Numbered from the stretch's first letter, positions 25,138 to 34,273 are shown. The stretch is 64,000 bases of DNA from Clostridiales bacterium (GCA_019416455.1 DXXG01000028.1:372001-436000), one strand, 5' to 3'. The notes: generated by a model not told the origin, from the letters alone. Translations and numbers: made by a program.

Positions 25138-26712
25138 ATGAAGATCGCCGCCTATTGCCGCGTATCCACAGACAAAGAGGACCAAACCAATTCCTTTGAA
25201 AGTCAGCAGCGGTATTTTCGGGAGTATATTCTCCGCCACCCCGGATGGGAACTATATCAAGTATACGCAGACGAAGGCGTGACCGGGACCAACACCAAAA
25301 AGCGAGAAGCGTTCAACCGAATGATCCAGGACGCCCGGCAACACCGCTTTCAGCTGATCCTCACCAAAGAGGTGAGCCGTTTCTCCCGAAACATCTTAGA
25401 CACCATCTCCTATACACGGGATCTGAAAGCTCTGGGGATCGGCGTTCGGTTCATGAACGATGGCATCGACACTCTGGACCCGGACGCGGAACTGCGGCTT
25501 TCTATCATGGGAAGCATCGCGCAGGAGGAAAGCCGCAGGACCTCCGCCCGGGTCAAATGGGGACAGACCCGCCGCATGGAACAGGGGGTGGTCTTTGGCC
25601 GTTCCATGCTGGGTTATGACGTTAAAAACGGAGCCATGACCATCCAGCCCGAAGGAGCGGAGATCGTGCGGCTCATCTTCCACAAATACGTACACCAGCG
25701 CAAGGGCACCACGGTCATCGCCAGGGAACTGCGGGAGGCAGGATTCAAAACCCTCACCGGAAACGTAAACTGGCGAAATACGGTGATCCTGAAGATCCTC
25801 CGGAACGAGAAGTACTGCGGGGACCTGAAGCAAAAAAAGACCATCACTCCGGACTATCTCACCCACCGAAAACAGTACAACCACGGCGAGGAGGAATTCA
25901 TTTTTCTCAAGGATCATCACCCTCCCATCGTCTCAAGAGAACTGTGGGAAGAAGCTCAGCGGGAAATCGCCCGTAGAGATATGGACGGAAAATGCGCTGC
26001 TGGCCACGGGAGCCGTTACCCCTTGTCCGGGAAGATCAAATGCGGAGAATGCGGCCGCAGCTTCGTTTCCCGGACGCGGCTCAAAAAAAACGGGAGCCGC
26101 TACAAGGTGTGGAGATGCGGCACTGCCGCAGCCGAAGGCAACCGGCATATCGATCCGGCAGGCAATGTGGTAGGCTGCGATGTGGGTTGTCTCCTCCGTG
26201 ATGAGGTGGGCTTGGAAATGGTGCGTCAGGCGGTAGCTCTGCTGGATCTGGATGCCCAGACCCTCAGCCGCTCTATCGTTCAGGCTGCGCTGGAAGCTGT
26301 CAGCGATCCCCACAGCCGCAGCGGGGCCCGCCTTGAAGATCTGACAAAAGAACTGGAACAGGTGATTAAAAAGAAAAAAGGCGTACTGGACGCCTTTTTC
26401 GCAAAACATATTACCGCGGAGGACATGAAGCTGATGAACGCCGAATACGACCGTCAGGCCACATGTCTCACTCAAAAAATCCAGGCGGCAGAAGCGCAGA
26501 AGGAACTGACCAATGATCCATCCACTTTGGAAAGCAAGATCCAGAAGGCAGTGGAAGCCATTTTCCTCGGGGGGACAGCTTCCGAAAAGCTCTATGGGGA
26601 CCTGCTGAACCATATCACTGTATACCCTGACAAGCGCATGGAAGTGCGGTTGAAACTGCTGCCCGGGAAATGGACCTTCACGCTGACAAGCCAAACGGAC
26701 CGAAATCCCTGA
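25138..26712 (+). CDS. Large serine recombinase of the cotJC element (SpoIVCA-like)
   Basis: A 524-residue recombinase with GAAAGG just before its ATG. Catalytic domain: AAYCRVSTDKEDQ with nucleophile Ser10, LTKEVSRFSRN and GSIAQEESRR. Then come the 'recombinase' DNA-binding domain (residues 165-270), a zinc ribbon (KCGECGRSF with later Cys pair) and a coiled coil (about 390-460). Length and order match large serine integrases such as those that excise skin elements. It lies 2.3 kb inside the left end of the cotJC element and is the only recombinase within it, making it the prime candidate for recombining attL and attR. No recombination directionality factor is recognised nearby. It ends 4 bp from the convergent MATE gene with no terminator between. 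Confidence 0.9.
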   Translation: MKIAAYCRVSTDKEDQTNSFESQQRYFREYILRHPGWELYQVYADEGVTGTNTKKREAFNRMIQDARQHRFQLILTKEVSRFSRNILDTISYTRDLKALGIGVRFMNDGIDTLDPDAELRLSIMGSIAQEESRRTSARVKWGQTRRMEQGVVFGRSMLGYDVKNGAMTIQPEGAEIVRLIFHKYVHQRKGTTVIARELREAGFKTLTGNVNWRNTVILKILRNEKYCGDLKQKKTITPDYLTHRKQYNHGEEEFIFLKDHHPPIVSRELWEEAQREIARRDMDGKCAAGHGSRYPLSGKIKCGECGRSFVSRTRLKKNGSRYKVWRCGTAAAEGNRHIDPAGNVVGCDVGCLLRDEVGLEMVRQAVALLDLDAQTLSRSIVQAALEAVSDPHSRSGARLEDLTKELEQVIKKKKGVLDAFFAKHITAEDMKLMNAEYDRQATCLTQKIQAAEAQKELTNDPSTLESKIQKAVEAIFLGGTASEKLYGDLLNHITVYPDKRMEVRLKLLPGKWTFTLTSQTDRNP

Positions 26713-26716
26713 GACC

Positions 26717-28123
26717 TCAGTTCTGCCCTCCTCCGGCTTCCAAGCGGGCTTTCTGCTGTTCTTCCAGCTGGGACATCTTCCGAAACTCCCGGACAACGAA
26801 GATTACCGAGACTACGAAGGCGATACCGTCCGCGATGGGACCTGCCACGAGAACGCCGAAAAGTCCCAGCCACAGGGGCAGCAGGAGCATCAACGGGATA
26901 AGGAAAAAGATCTGCCGGGTCAGGGACAGGAACAAACCCTTCAGCGCTTTGCCGATAGCGGTGAAGAAATTGGAGGAGAGCAGCTGCACACCATTGACCA
27001 GCACCATAAACAGGAATGTTCTCATGAACAGGACAGCAAACTCATAGTAGAGCTCTTCCCCTGTACCGAACAGGGAAATAATGGCACGAGGGAAGAACTG
27101 AAACAGGATAAATCCCACCGCGGAGATCACCAAGTTCCACTTGATGGCCAGCAGATAAGCCTGCTTCACCCGCTGATATTTCTGAGCTCCGAAGTTGAAC
27201 CCGATGATGGGCTGCACCCCCTGGGAAATACCCACGATGATGGAAAGCAGGATCGCGTTGGTTTTCATGACGATGCCGCATGCTGCCAGAGGGATCTCCT
27301 CCCCGTAAACAGACATGGCCCCGTAATAAGTAAGAGAATTGTTCAAAGCGATCTGCACGATGGTGATAGCCACCTGATTGACACAGCTGCTGATGCCTGT
27401 GTAGAAAGTCCTACCCATCTCTCGGAGATCCACTCGGAAACAAACCCGGGTAAGGCGGATATTGCGGAATCTCCACAGATACCCCAATGCCATGAAAAAG
27501 GAGAGAAACTGGCCCAAGATGGTGGCCAGCGCCGCGCCGATCATACCCCAGTGGAATATAAAAATAAATACCGGGTCCAGAATGGTGTTGACGATGGCCC
27601 CAGCCACCATGCAGGCCATGGAATATTTCGGTCTGCCGTCCGCCCGAATCAGGTTGCTGATGCCATTGGTGAGGATCAAAAACGGCATGCCGATCAGGGT
27701 GATCCCCGCATACTGCTGGGCATAGGGCATCACCTGATCGGTGGTGCCGAAAATCCGCAGCAAAGGCGTCAGGAACAACTCTCCTACCAGCAAGTAAAGC
27801 GCTCCCACGACCGCCATGAGAACCACTCCGTTACCGGCGATCTTAGCTGCCTGCTCCGGCTCTTTTCGTCCCAGGCACAGTGAAAACCTGGCAGCGCTTC
27901 CCACACCGATCAGCAAGGCGATAGCCAAACAAATGGTGGACAGAGGGTAAGAAACATTGGTGGCGGCGTTTCCCAGATAACCTACGCCTTGACCGATAAA
28001 GATCTGATCCACGATATTGTACAGGGAGCTGACCAGCATCGCAGTAATGCTGGGAATGGCAAAACTCCGCAGCAATTTGGAGATTTTCTCCTGACCTAAA
28101 GGATTTTCATTCATCGAACTCAT
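26717..28123 (-). CDS. MATE-family multidrug efflux transporter
   Basis: A 468-residue inner-membrane protein with about 12 hydrophobic helices in two homologous halves. Typical MATE features are the N-terminal LGQEKISKLLRSFAIPSITA, LYNIVDQIFIGQGVG and, in the second half, GISQGVQPIIGFNFGAQ. It exports organic cations or drugs using sodium or proton gradients. It overlaps the upstream marR gene by 17 bp, so the pair forms one transcript, probably with the MarR protein as repressor. Confidence 0.88.
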   Translation of the reverse strand: MSSMNENPLGQEKISKLLRSFAIPSITAMLVSSLYNIVDQIFIGQGVGYLGNAATNVSYPLSTICLAIALLIGVGSAARFSLCLGRKEPEQAAKIAGNGVVLMAVVGALYLLVGELFLTPLLRIFGTTDQVMPYAQQYAGITLIGMPFLILTNGISNLIRADGRPKYSMACMVAGAIVNTILDPVFIFIFHWGMIGAALATILGQFLSFFMALGYLWRFRNIRLTRVCFRVDLREMGRTFYTGISSCVNQVAITIVQIALNNSLTYYGAMSVYGEEIPLAACGIVMKTNAILLSIIVGISQGVQPIIGFNFGAQKYQRVKQAYLLAIKWNLVISAVGFILFQFFPRAIISLFGTGEELYYEFAVLFMRTFLFMVLVNGVQLLSSNFFTAIGKALKGLFLSLTRQIFFLIPLMLLLPLWLGLFGVLVAGPIADGIAFVVSVIFVVREFRKMSQLEEQQKARLEAGGGQN

Positions 28124-28556
28124 CTTCTTTCCGCTTGATATTCATTTCCTGGGCCATCCCCTTCCCGATCTGGAAGAGCATTCGTTCCAACGCCGGTCCC
28201 TCTTCCCCACTGAGTTTTTCCTGCAAGTGGGATTCCGTCTCTTGGCAGGCCCGTTCCACCCCTTCCGCAACAGACAGGGCTTTCTCTGTGGGATACAAAC
28301 TCCAGGTCCGCTTGTCCCGAGAGCAGGGCTCTCTTTTTAGAAATCCCTTCCGCTCCAAAGCGGTCACCATGCGCACAACGTTGCTGGGGTGAACATAGAA
28401 CGTCTCCAGCAGTTCCTCTTGGGTGATCCCCGGCCGGGCGCAGATCTTGAGCAGGTACATATGCTGGCTGCTGTTGATGCCATAAGGCGCCAGTTTTTCA
28501 TCCAAGTACGCCTTGGTGAATCGATCCGCCACAGACAGCCATTTGATCAGTTTCAT
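28107..28556 (-). CDS. MarR-family transcriptional regulator
   Basis: A 149-residue winged-helix protein. The DNA-binding helices are ITQEELLETFYVHPSNVVRM at about residues 59-78, and the wing has the usual DKRTWSLYPTEKA in place of DxRxxxVxLT. The acidic C-terminal helix supports dimerisation. It overlaps and presumably regulates the MATE exporter gene downstream, and its own promoter lies close to palindromic sequence. Confidence 0.85.
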   Translation of the reverse strand: MKLIKWLSVADRFTKAYLDEKLAPYGINSSQHMYLLKICARPGITQEELLETFYVHPSNVVRMVTALERKGFLKREPCSRDKRTWSLYPTEKALSVAEGVERACQETESHLQEKLSGEEGPALERMLFQIGKGMAQEMNIKRKEDEFDE

Positions 28557-28590
28557 GATTTCGCCTCTTTTCTTCTACCTTTCTCAAAGT

Positions 28591-28629
28591 AGTATATCAA
28601 AAAACGCGTGCGCGCGCAATAATATTATT
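28591..28629 (-). promoter_or_regulatory. Promoter and possible MarR operator
   Basis: Leftward TTGCGC (28619-28614), 17 bp, TATACT (28596-28591). A perfect palindrome AATAATATTATT (28618-28629) abuts the -35 and an alternating GC run lies in the spacer; either could bind the MarR protein. Confidence 0.5.
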
Positions 28630-28669
28630 TTTAAGCAGAAGGGGGACTCTGGCGCCCAATAAACGCAAA

Positions 28670-28700
28670 AAAAAGACGGGGAAAGTTTCCCCGTCTTTTT
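28670..28700. terminator. Bidirectional terminator between thiC and marR
   Basis: AAAAAGACGGGG and CCCCGTCTTTTT form a perfect 12-bp stem around AAAGTTT, five bases after the thiC stop. It ends the thi operon. Confidence 0.9.
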
Positions 28701-28705
28701 CCGTC

Positions 28706-30010
28706 TTACAGAATGTCAATATACTCTCCGTTCAAAGCCTTATTCATGCTTCGGACGGCACAGAACTTCCCACACATGGAACAGCTGTCCTCCTGCTCGG
28801 GAGCCCGGCTGTCCCGGATCGCCTTGGCCGTCTCCGGGTCCAGAGAGCACTCCCACTGCTTGTCCCAATCAAAGGTCCTGCGGGCGTCCGCCATGGCGTC
28901 ATCCAGGTCTCTGGCATGGGGGACTTTCTTAGCAATGTCCGCCGCGTGGGCCGCGATCCGGGAAGCGATAATTCCCTGCTTCACGTCCTCCACATTGGGA
29001 AGGGCCAGATGCTCCGCCGGGGTAACATAGCACAGGAAAGCCGCTCCCGCCGATGCGGCGATAGCCCCACCGATGGCGGCGGTGATGTGGTCATAACCGG
29101 GAGCGATGTCCGTGACGATAGGACCCAGCACGTAGAAAGGCGCTCCCATACAGATGGTCTGCTGGAGCTTCATATTGGCCTCGATCTGGTCCATGGGCAT
29201 GTGGCCGGGACCCTCCACCATCACCTGAACATCCTTTTCCCAGGCCCGCTTGGTCAGTTCACCCAAGCGCACCAATTCCTCGATCTGGCACACGTCGCTG
29301 CCGTCGGCCAGACAGCCGGGCCGGCAGGCGTCACCCAAAGAGATGGTCACGTCGTATTCCCGGCAGATGTCCAGGATCTCGTCGAAATACTCATAGAAGG
29401 GGTTCTCTTCCCCGGTCATGCTCATCCAAGCGAATACCAAAGACCCGCCCCGGGACACGATGTTCATCTTCCGCTTGTGTTTCTTGATCTGGTCGATAGT
29501 CTTGCGGGTGATGCCGCAATGCAGAGTGACAAAGTCCACCCCGTCCTCCGCGTGAAGCCGGACCACATCGATGAAATCCTTGGCTGTAAGGGTAGCCAGG
29601 TCCCGCTGGTAGTGGATGACGCTGTCGTACACCGGCACGGTGCCGATCATGGCAGGGCATTCCGCAGTGAGCTTCCGGCGGAAGGGCTGGGTGTTCCCGT
29701 GGGAGGAAAGATCCATGATGGCTTCCGCGCCCATATCCACGGCAGCCATCACCTTTTTCATTTCCACGTCATAATCCTTGCAGTCCCGAGACACCCCCAG
29801 GTTCACGTTGATCTTGGTCCGCAGCATGGAACCCACGCCGTTGGGATCTACGCAGGTGTGGAGACGGTTGGCGCAGATGGCCACCTGGCCTTTTGCCACC
29901 CAGTCCCGGATCTCCTCCTCGGTGCGGTACTCTTTTTTCGCAACGGCTTTCATCTCAGGGGTGATGATCCCCCGTTTGGCAGCGTCCATTTGTGTGGTGT
30001 AATTTCTCAT
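28706..30010 (-). CDS. thiC: Phosphomethylpyrimidine synthase
   Basis: A 434-residue radical-SAM enzyme converting aminoimidazole ribotide to HMP phosphate. The [4Fe-4S]-binding CxxCxxxxC is at the C-terminus (CSMCGKFCAV), as in bacterial ThiC, and the substrate-binding SSHGNTQPFR, GDACRPGCLADG and VMVEGPGHMPMDQI are intact. I start at ATG 30010, nine bases after AAAGGAAA; an upstream TTG is less likely. It is the last gene of the TPP-controlled operon. It lacks the long N-terminal region of E. coli-type ThiC, as usual in Clostridia. Confidence 0.95.
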   Translation of the reverse strand: MRNYTTQMDAAKRGIITPEMKAVAKKEYRTEEEIRDWVAKGQVAICANRLHTCVDPNGVGSMLRTKINVNLGVSRDCKDYDVEMKKVMAAVDMGAEAIMDLSSHGNTQPFRRKLTAECPAMIGTVPVYDSVIHYQRDLATLTAKDFIDVVRLHAEDGVDFVTLHCGITRKTIDQIKKHKRKMNIVSRGGSLVFAWMSMTGEENPFYEYFDEILDICREYDVTISLGDACRPGCLADGSDVCQIEELVRLGELTKRAWEKDVQVMVEGPGHMPMDQIEANMKLQQTICMGAPFYVLGPIVTDIAPGYDHITAAIGGAIAASAGAAFLCYVTPAEHLALPNVEDVKQGIIASRIAAHAADIAKKVPHARDLDDAMADARRTFDWDKQWECSLDPETAKAIRDSRAPEQEDSCSMCGKFCAVRSMNKALNGEYIDIL

Positions 30011-30035
30011 AATGATGTTTCCTTTCAAACAGATA

Positions 30036-30839
30036 TCAGTTTTCTTCCGCGAAACGGCTCTTCAGATTGAACAGGTGGTCCATGGGACCGGATCCCTTAC
30101 CCAGATCCAGCATGGCTTCCAGGGCGCCGGAGATAAACTCCTTGGCCCGCTGGACCGACTCCTCTAAAGAGAAGCCCTTGGCCAGGTTGGCGGCAATGGC
30201 ACTGGACAGGGTACAGCCTGTGCCGTGGGTGTTGGGGTTGTGGATCCGCTTTCCTGTAAACCACCGGCATTTTCCGTCCTTGTATAACAGGTCGTTGGCA
30301 TCGCTGACGCTGTGGCCGCCTTTCAGCAACACGGCACAGCCGTAGCTCTCGCTGATCACTTTCGCCGCCTGCTCCATGTCCTCTTCCCTTTGGATCTTTC
30401 TTCCCGAGAGAACCTCCCCCTCGGGGATATTGGGGGTGACCACATCGGCCAAAGGCAGCAGTTCCTTGGTGAGTGTCTCCACTGCCTCTGACTTCATTAG
30501 GGCAGAGCCGCTGGTGGCCACCATCACCGGGTCCACCACGATCCGCTTTGCTCCGTAGTCACGCAACCCCTGAGCCGCCGCTTTCACCAGCTGTGCCGAG
30601 GGGATCATGCCGATCTTCACCCCGTCGGGGAAAATGTCCTCAAATACTGCGTCCAGCTGCTGCCGAAGAAACAACGGTGTCACTTCCTGGATAGCTCTGA
30701 CACCGGTGGTGTTCTGAGCCGTCAGGGCTGTGATAGCGGTCATGGCGTACACGCCGTTCATGGCCATTGTCTTGATATCCGCTTGAATCCCGGCGCCTCC
30801 GCTGGAATCGCTTCCCGCGATGGATAATGCTGTTTTCAT
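30036..30839 (-). CDS. thiD: Hydroxymethylpyrimidine/phosphomethylpyrimidine kinase
   Basis: A 267-residue ribokinase-fold enzyme phosphorylating HMP and HMP-P to HMP-PP. It begins MKTALSIAGSDSSGGAGIQ, the family signature, at ATG 30839; the 62 additional residues of the longer frame are non-coding. The anion-hole motif NTHGTGCTLSSAIA is near residue 210. It supplies the pyrimidine half for ThiE. It lies 25 bp before thiC. Confidence 0.95.
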   Translation of the reverse strand: MKTALSIAGSDSSGGAGIQADIKTMAMNGVYAMTAITALTAQNTTGVRAIQEVTPLFLRQQLDAVFEDIFPDGVKIGMIPSAQLVKAAAQGLRDYGAKRIVVDPVMVATSGSALMKSEAVETLTKELLPLADVVTPNIPEGEVLSGRKIQREEDMEQAAKVISESYGCAVLLKGGHSVSDANDLLYKDGKCRWFTGKRIHNPNTHGTGCTLSSAIAANLAKGFSLEESVQRAKEFISGALEAMLDLGKGSGPMDHLFNLKSRFAEEN

Positions 30840-30915
30840 GGTATTGCTCCTTCCAAGTTTTCGCATTACTTTTCTTGAGCGACAGAAAGTGGTGCCCCCA
30901 GCCTGCCGCTTTGTT

Positions 30916-31581
30916 TCATTTCTGTTCCAAACCCGCCAGCGCCCAAAAGTCCCGGGCATCGCTGTACGTTTGGATAAAACAGTCTGCCAGCGCCCGCAGC
31001 TCCTGCTGGCGCTCCTCGTGCGCATCGTACACCCCGGCGGTGAGGAAGCCGTCCTCTTTTGCGGTGGACAAGGCGTGAAGGACGTCCTCCAGCACTACGG
31101 TCTCCTCTTTCCGGGTTCCCAAACACTGTAACGCCTGACGGTAGATCCAGGGATCCTCCTTTCCCGGGTCCCCGGGGCCGCAGGCAAACACTCCTTCAAA
31201 CAGGTCCAGGACTCCCAGCCGCTTTAAGGCTCCTTCCGCCAGATGTTTCGGTGTCATGGTAGCCACGGACAGCTTTATGCCGCTGTTGTGGAGTTCCCGC
31301 AGAAACCCTTCCGCACCCGGCTTTAGGGGGACGGTATCCAGGTAATACCTTTGGATCATCCCGTCTATACCTGCCAAGATCTCCTCCACGGACAAGGTCA
31401 CCCCGTAGTGGTCCCGGTAATACTGGGCAGACTCCTCCAAGGTAAAGGCGCGGAAGGTCTCCGCCAGATCTTCCACTGGCTCTTTGCCCAGAGAACGGAG
31501 GTAATCCGCCCCAAGAGTATCCCACAGTGACATGGAGTCCAACAGGGTACCGTCCAGGTCGAAAATGGCTCCCCGGATCAT
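30916..31581 (-). CDS. HAD-superfamily phosphatase in the thiamine operon
   Basis: A 221-residue HAD hydrolase with motif I FDLDGTLLDSM (residues 7-17), motif II around ATMTPK, and the motif III/IV Lys plus acidic pair (GKEDPW, VLEDVLHA). The cap is the small helical subfamily I type. It overlaps thiE by 4 bp, so translation is coupled. No thiL is in the operon; dephosphorylating thiamine monophosphate or a damaged intermediate is a reasonable inference but not shown by sequence. Confidence 0.78.
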   Translation of the reverse strand: MIRGAIFDLDGTLLDSMSLWDTLGADYLRSLGKEPVEDLAETFRAFTLEESAQYYRDHYGVTLSVEEILAGIDGMIQRYYLDTVPLKPGAEGFLRELHNSGIKLSVATMTPKHLAEGALKRLGVLDLFEGVFACGPGDPGKEDPWIYRQALQCLGTRKEETVVLEDVLHALSTAKEDGFLTAGVYDAHEERQQELRALADCFIQTYSDARDFWALAGLEQK

Positions 31582-32219
31582 TTCTCCACCATTTCCTGGG
31601 TGAGCGCTTTCAGTTGGGAAGTGGCTTCCCGGATATCCTCCGCAGCGAAAATAGCGCTGATGACCGCCACGCCGCAGATGCCGCTGCCTGCCAGTTCCAT
31701 TACATTCCCCTTGCCGATGCCTCCGATGGCCACCACTGGGATGGTCACCGCCTCACAAATGGCCTTCAAGGTCTCATGGCTCACCGGCTTGGCGTCGGCT
31801 TTGGAGTCGGTGTGGAACACAGCTCCTACCCCCAGGTAGTCGGCGCCTCGCTTCTGGGCAAGCACCGCCTGCTCCACAGTCTGGGCGGACACTCCTAATA
31901 TCTTGTCCTCCCCTAGGATAGCCCGCACGTTCCCGGCCTCCATGTCCGACTGGCCAACGTGGACACCATCGGCGTTCACCTTTCTAGCCAGCTCCACATC
32001 ATCGTCGATGACGAAGGGCACGTCATACTGGCGGCACAGCTGCTGGATCTCCAAGGCTTCCGCCAGGAATTCCTCTTCCGGCATATCCTTCTCCCGCAGC
32101 TGCACGAAAGTAGCCCCGCCTTTCAAGGCCTCTTCCACCTGGTGGTACAGGGTGCTGTCCCCCACCCAGGAACGGTCCGTGACAGCGTACAGCAGCAAGT
32201 CTTTTTTATCGCACTTCAT
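31578..32219 (-). CDS. thiE: Thiamine-phosphate synthase
   Basis: A 213-residue TIM-barrel enzyme that couples HMP-PP with thiazole phosphate. Conserved features: FVQLREKDMPEEEF (substrate-phosphate Arg/Lys), FVIDDDVELA, DGVHVGQSDM and the glycine-rich VVAIGGIG. It overlaps thiM upstream by 14 bp and the HAD gene downstream by 4 bp. Confidence 0.95.
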   Translation of the reverse strand: MKCDKKDLLLYAVTDRSWVGDSTLYHQVEEALKGGATFVQLREKDMPEEEFLAEALEIQQLCRQYDVPFVIDDDVELARKVNADGVHVGQSDMEAGNVRAILGEDKILGVSAQTVEQAVLAQKRGADYLGVGAVFHTDSKADAKPVSHETLKAICEAVTIPVVAIGGIGKGNVMELAGSGICGVAVISAIFAAEDIREATSQLKALTQEMVEK

Positions 32220-33027
32220 ACTTAGCTCCTTTGTTCAGGGTCTCCCCGTCCATGTTGTAGATGGCGTCAATGATCCGGTTCCGGTAAGTGGAGTTGCCTT
32301 CCCCGGGCTGCAAGTTAGCAAAGGCGATCTCCCCCGCCAGGCCCATGGAACAAACGGCGGCAGCCACGGCCTCGGTCTTGTCCTGGGGATTCGCCACCAC
32401 ATAGGCAGTACACAGACCGGAAAGCTGACATCCTGTGCCAGTGATCCTGCTCATCTCCGGCCGGCCGTTGCGGATGACATAGACTTTTTCCCCGTCGGCT
32501 ACCAGGTCGATAGCTCCGGTGATGGCGATCACGGCTTCGGTCTTTGCGGCGAAATCTTTGGCGAAAGCCACCATGGCATCCAGATTCTCCTCGGTAACGG
32601 TGTCCGCTGCGTCAGCGTCCACCCCCTTGGTGGTACCGCTGCCCAAAGCCAAAGTCTTGATCTCCGAAATGTTGCCCCGGATCACGTCCAGTTTCAGCTT
32701 TTCCATCAGAGCCACAGCGGTGTTGGTACGCAGAGAGCTGGCGCCAGCCCCCACCGGATCCAGAAGAACGGGATGGCCCAACTCGTTGGCCTTCTCCCCC
32801 GCCTTGAACATTCCCTCGATGCTCCGCTTGTTCAGGGTGCCGATATTGATGTTCAAGCCTCCGCACAGGGAAGTGATCTCCGCCACGTCCTCCGGCTCGT
32901 CGGACATGATGGGGCTTCCCCCGCAGGCCAGCAGCACGTTGGCCACATCGTTGACCGTGACATAGTTGGTGATGTTGTGGACCAAAGGCCCCATCTTTCT
33001 CACATTCTCCAAACGATCTCCCAGCAT
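32206..33027 (-). CDS. thiM: Hydroxyethylthiazole kinase
   Basis: A 273-residue kinase that salvages thiazole alcohol. It begins MLGDRLENVRKMGPLVHNIT at ATG 33027, and has ACGGSPIMSDEPEDV and the catalytic VITGTGCQLSG-like region (RITGTGCQLSG). The longer frame starting at 33174 runs through the riboswitch and is not coding. It is the first gene of the operon, directly under the TPP riboswitch. With thiC, thiD and thiE it implies de novo pyrimidine synthesis plus thiazole salvage; thiazole synthesis genes are absent from the window. Confidence 0.95.
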   Translation of the reverse strand: MLGDRLENVRKMGPLVHNITNYVTVNDVANVLLACGGSPIMSDEPEDVAEITSLCGGLNINIGTLNKRSIEGMFKAGEKANELGHPVLLDPVGAGASSLRTNTAVALMEKLKLDVIRGNISEIKTLALGSGTTKGVDADAADTVTEENLDAMVAFAKDFAAKTEAVIAITGAIDLVADGEKVYVIRNGRPEMSRITGTGCQLSGLCTAYVVANPQDKTEAVAAAVCSMGLAGEIAFANLQPGEGNSTYRNRIIDAIYNMDGETLNKGAKYEVR

Positions 33028-33095
33028 TTTGACCTCTTTTCTCCGAAATCCGCTTTCGGTATGTATTTGCAATGAGTCAGCGGAACCCACCGAGC

Positions 33096-33127
33096 AAAAA
33101 AGGAAGCTACCCGGTTGGATAGCTTCC
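33096..33127 (-). terminator. Riboswitch-controlled terminator of the thi operon
   Basis: Read leftward, GGAAGCTA followed by a short loop and TAGCTTCC then TTTTTT. It lies between the TPP aptamer and thiM, so TPP binding probably favours termination. Confidence 0.85.
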
Positions 33128-33146
33128 CATAAATGGCGCGATTGTT

Positions 33147-33234
33147 CAGGCTTCCCTACGTTGGCATTATCCAAATCAGGTTCATGGGTCGAAGGTCACA
33201 CCTTCCTCTCAGCCTGTATTACAAGCTCCCCGCT
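33147..33234 (-). ncRNA. TPP riboswitch (thi-box)
   Basis: Read leftward, the conserved core elements are present in order: GGGGAGC, GGCTGAGAGG, ACCCATGAACCTGAT, TGGATAATGCCA and CGTAGGGAAGC. This is the standard TPP aptamer. It precedes a terminator hairpin and thiM, so thiamine pyrophosphate should repress the operon by transcription attenuation. Confidence 0.96.
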
Positions 33235-33298
33235 ATTTCATTGTAGAATTATGATACATCATTTTGCAAAAAGATGCAAGTCCCCTGAAAAAACAGCA

Positions 33299-33331
33299 AA
33301 AGAGCACGCCCCGCATAGAGACGCGCTCTTT
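33299..33331 (-). terminator. Terminator after the ribokinase gene
   Basis: AAAGAGC (33299-33305) pairs with GCTCTTT (33325-33331), followed leftward by TTTGCTGTTTTTTC. It separates the kinase cluster from the thi operon. Confidence 0.75.
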
Positions 33332-33364
33332 CAAAAGGAACAGATAGCTAACCTTTTGACGTAA

Positions 33365-34273
33365 TTAAATTTCTACTTCCTCACGGGAAGGAATGGAAGT
33401 CTGAGCGCCAGGACGGGTCACAACGATATCAGACACTCGAGACGCGAACCGGGCCGCCTTCTCCAAGTTCTCGCCCTGTGAAAGGGCCACTGCCAGCGCA
33501 GCCACGTAGCTGTCGCCCGCAGCGGTAGTATCCACCACCTGGACCTTGGGATTGGCCTCCATACGCACCTCGGATCCATCCTCCAAAAGCAGGTAAGAAC
33601 CTGCGCTGCCCAAAGTCACCAACACGTTCTTCACGCCTTTTTTCTGCAAGGACAATGCGTCCTCCCGGAGAGAAGCCGGATCGTAGGGATGACCCATCAG
33701 GATGGAAAGTTCCGTCTCATTGGGCTTGAGAAGATACAGACACTGAAGCAGCTCCTCCGGCAGTCCAGCAACAGCGGGAGCCGGGTCCAAGATGACCTGC
33801 TTGCCCATGCGGTACGCTTCCTGAGCGGCATAGACCACTGTTTCCAGGGGGATCTCCAACTGGAGCACCAGGATATCGCACTCTTCCAGAAGCTGGTGAT
33901 GCTCTTTCACATATTCCGGAGTCACCTGGGCGTTGGCGCCCTGGAGGACCAAAATAGAGTTGTCACCGCTCGGCAGCACCGTGATCACCGCCATACCCGT
34001 GGGAGAATCCTCGGCTTTGCGGATAGCCTCCACTTCCACGCCTACGGACTGAAGATTGCCGCAAAGACGCTCCCCGTGGAGATCAGCGCCCACCGCGCCC
34101 AGCATGGTTACCATTCCTCCCAGTTTCCCCATGGCATAAGCCTGGTTAGCGCCCTTGCCGCCGGGGACCAGACGCAGGTTCTGAGCCAGGATGGTCTCCC
34201 CCACTGCCAGAGCGTGAGGCAGGTCGGTAACGAAATCCATATTCATGCTGCCGATCACTAAAAGTTTCTTCAT
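33365..34273 (-). CDS. rbsK: Ribokinase (PfkB family)
   Basis: A 302-residue PfkB-family kinase. Substrate-side motif: GSMNMDFV (residues 7-14) and PGGKGANQAYA. The anion-hole and catalytic base sequence is DTTAAGDSYVAALA near residue 250; the usual GAGD is AAGD here, within family variation. It overlaps the ADP-ribosylglycohydrolase gene upstream by 4 bp. Ribose released by that enzyme could be phosphorylated to ribose 5-phosphate, an inference from linkage. Confidence 0.82.
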   Translation of the reverse strand: MKKLLVIGSMNMDFVTDLPHALAVGETILAQNLRLVPGGKGANQAYAMGKLGGMVTMLGAVGADLHGERLCGNLQSVGVEVEAIRKAEDSPTGMAVITVLPSGDNSILVLQGANAQVTPEYVKEHHQLLEECDILVLQLEIPLETVVYAAQEAYRMGKQVILDPAPAVAGLPEELLQCLYLLKPNETELSILMGHPYDPASLREDALSLQKKGVKNVLVTLGSAGSYLLLEDGSEVRMEANPKVQVVDTTAAGDSYVAALAVALSQGENLEKAARFASRVSDIVVTRPGAQTSIPSREEVEI

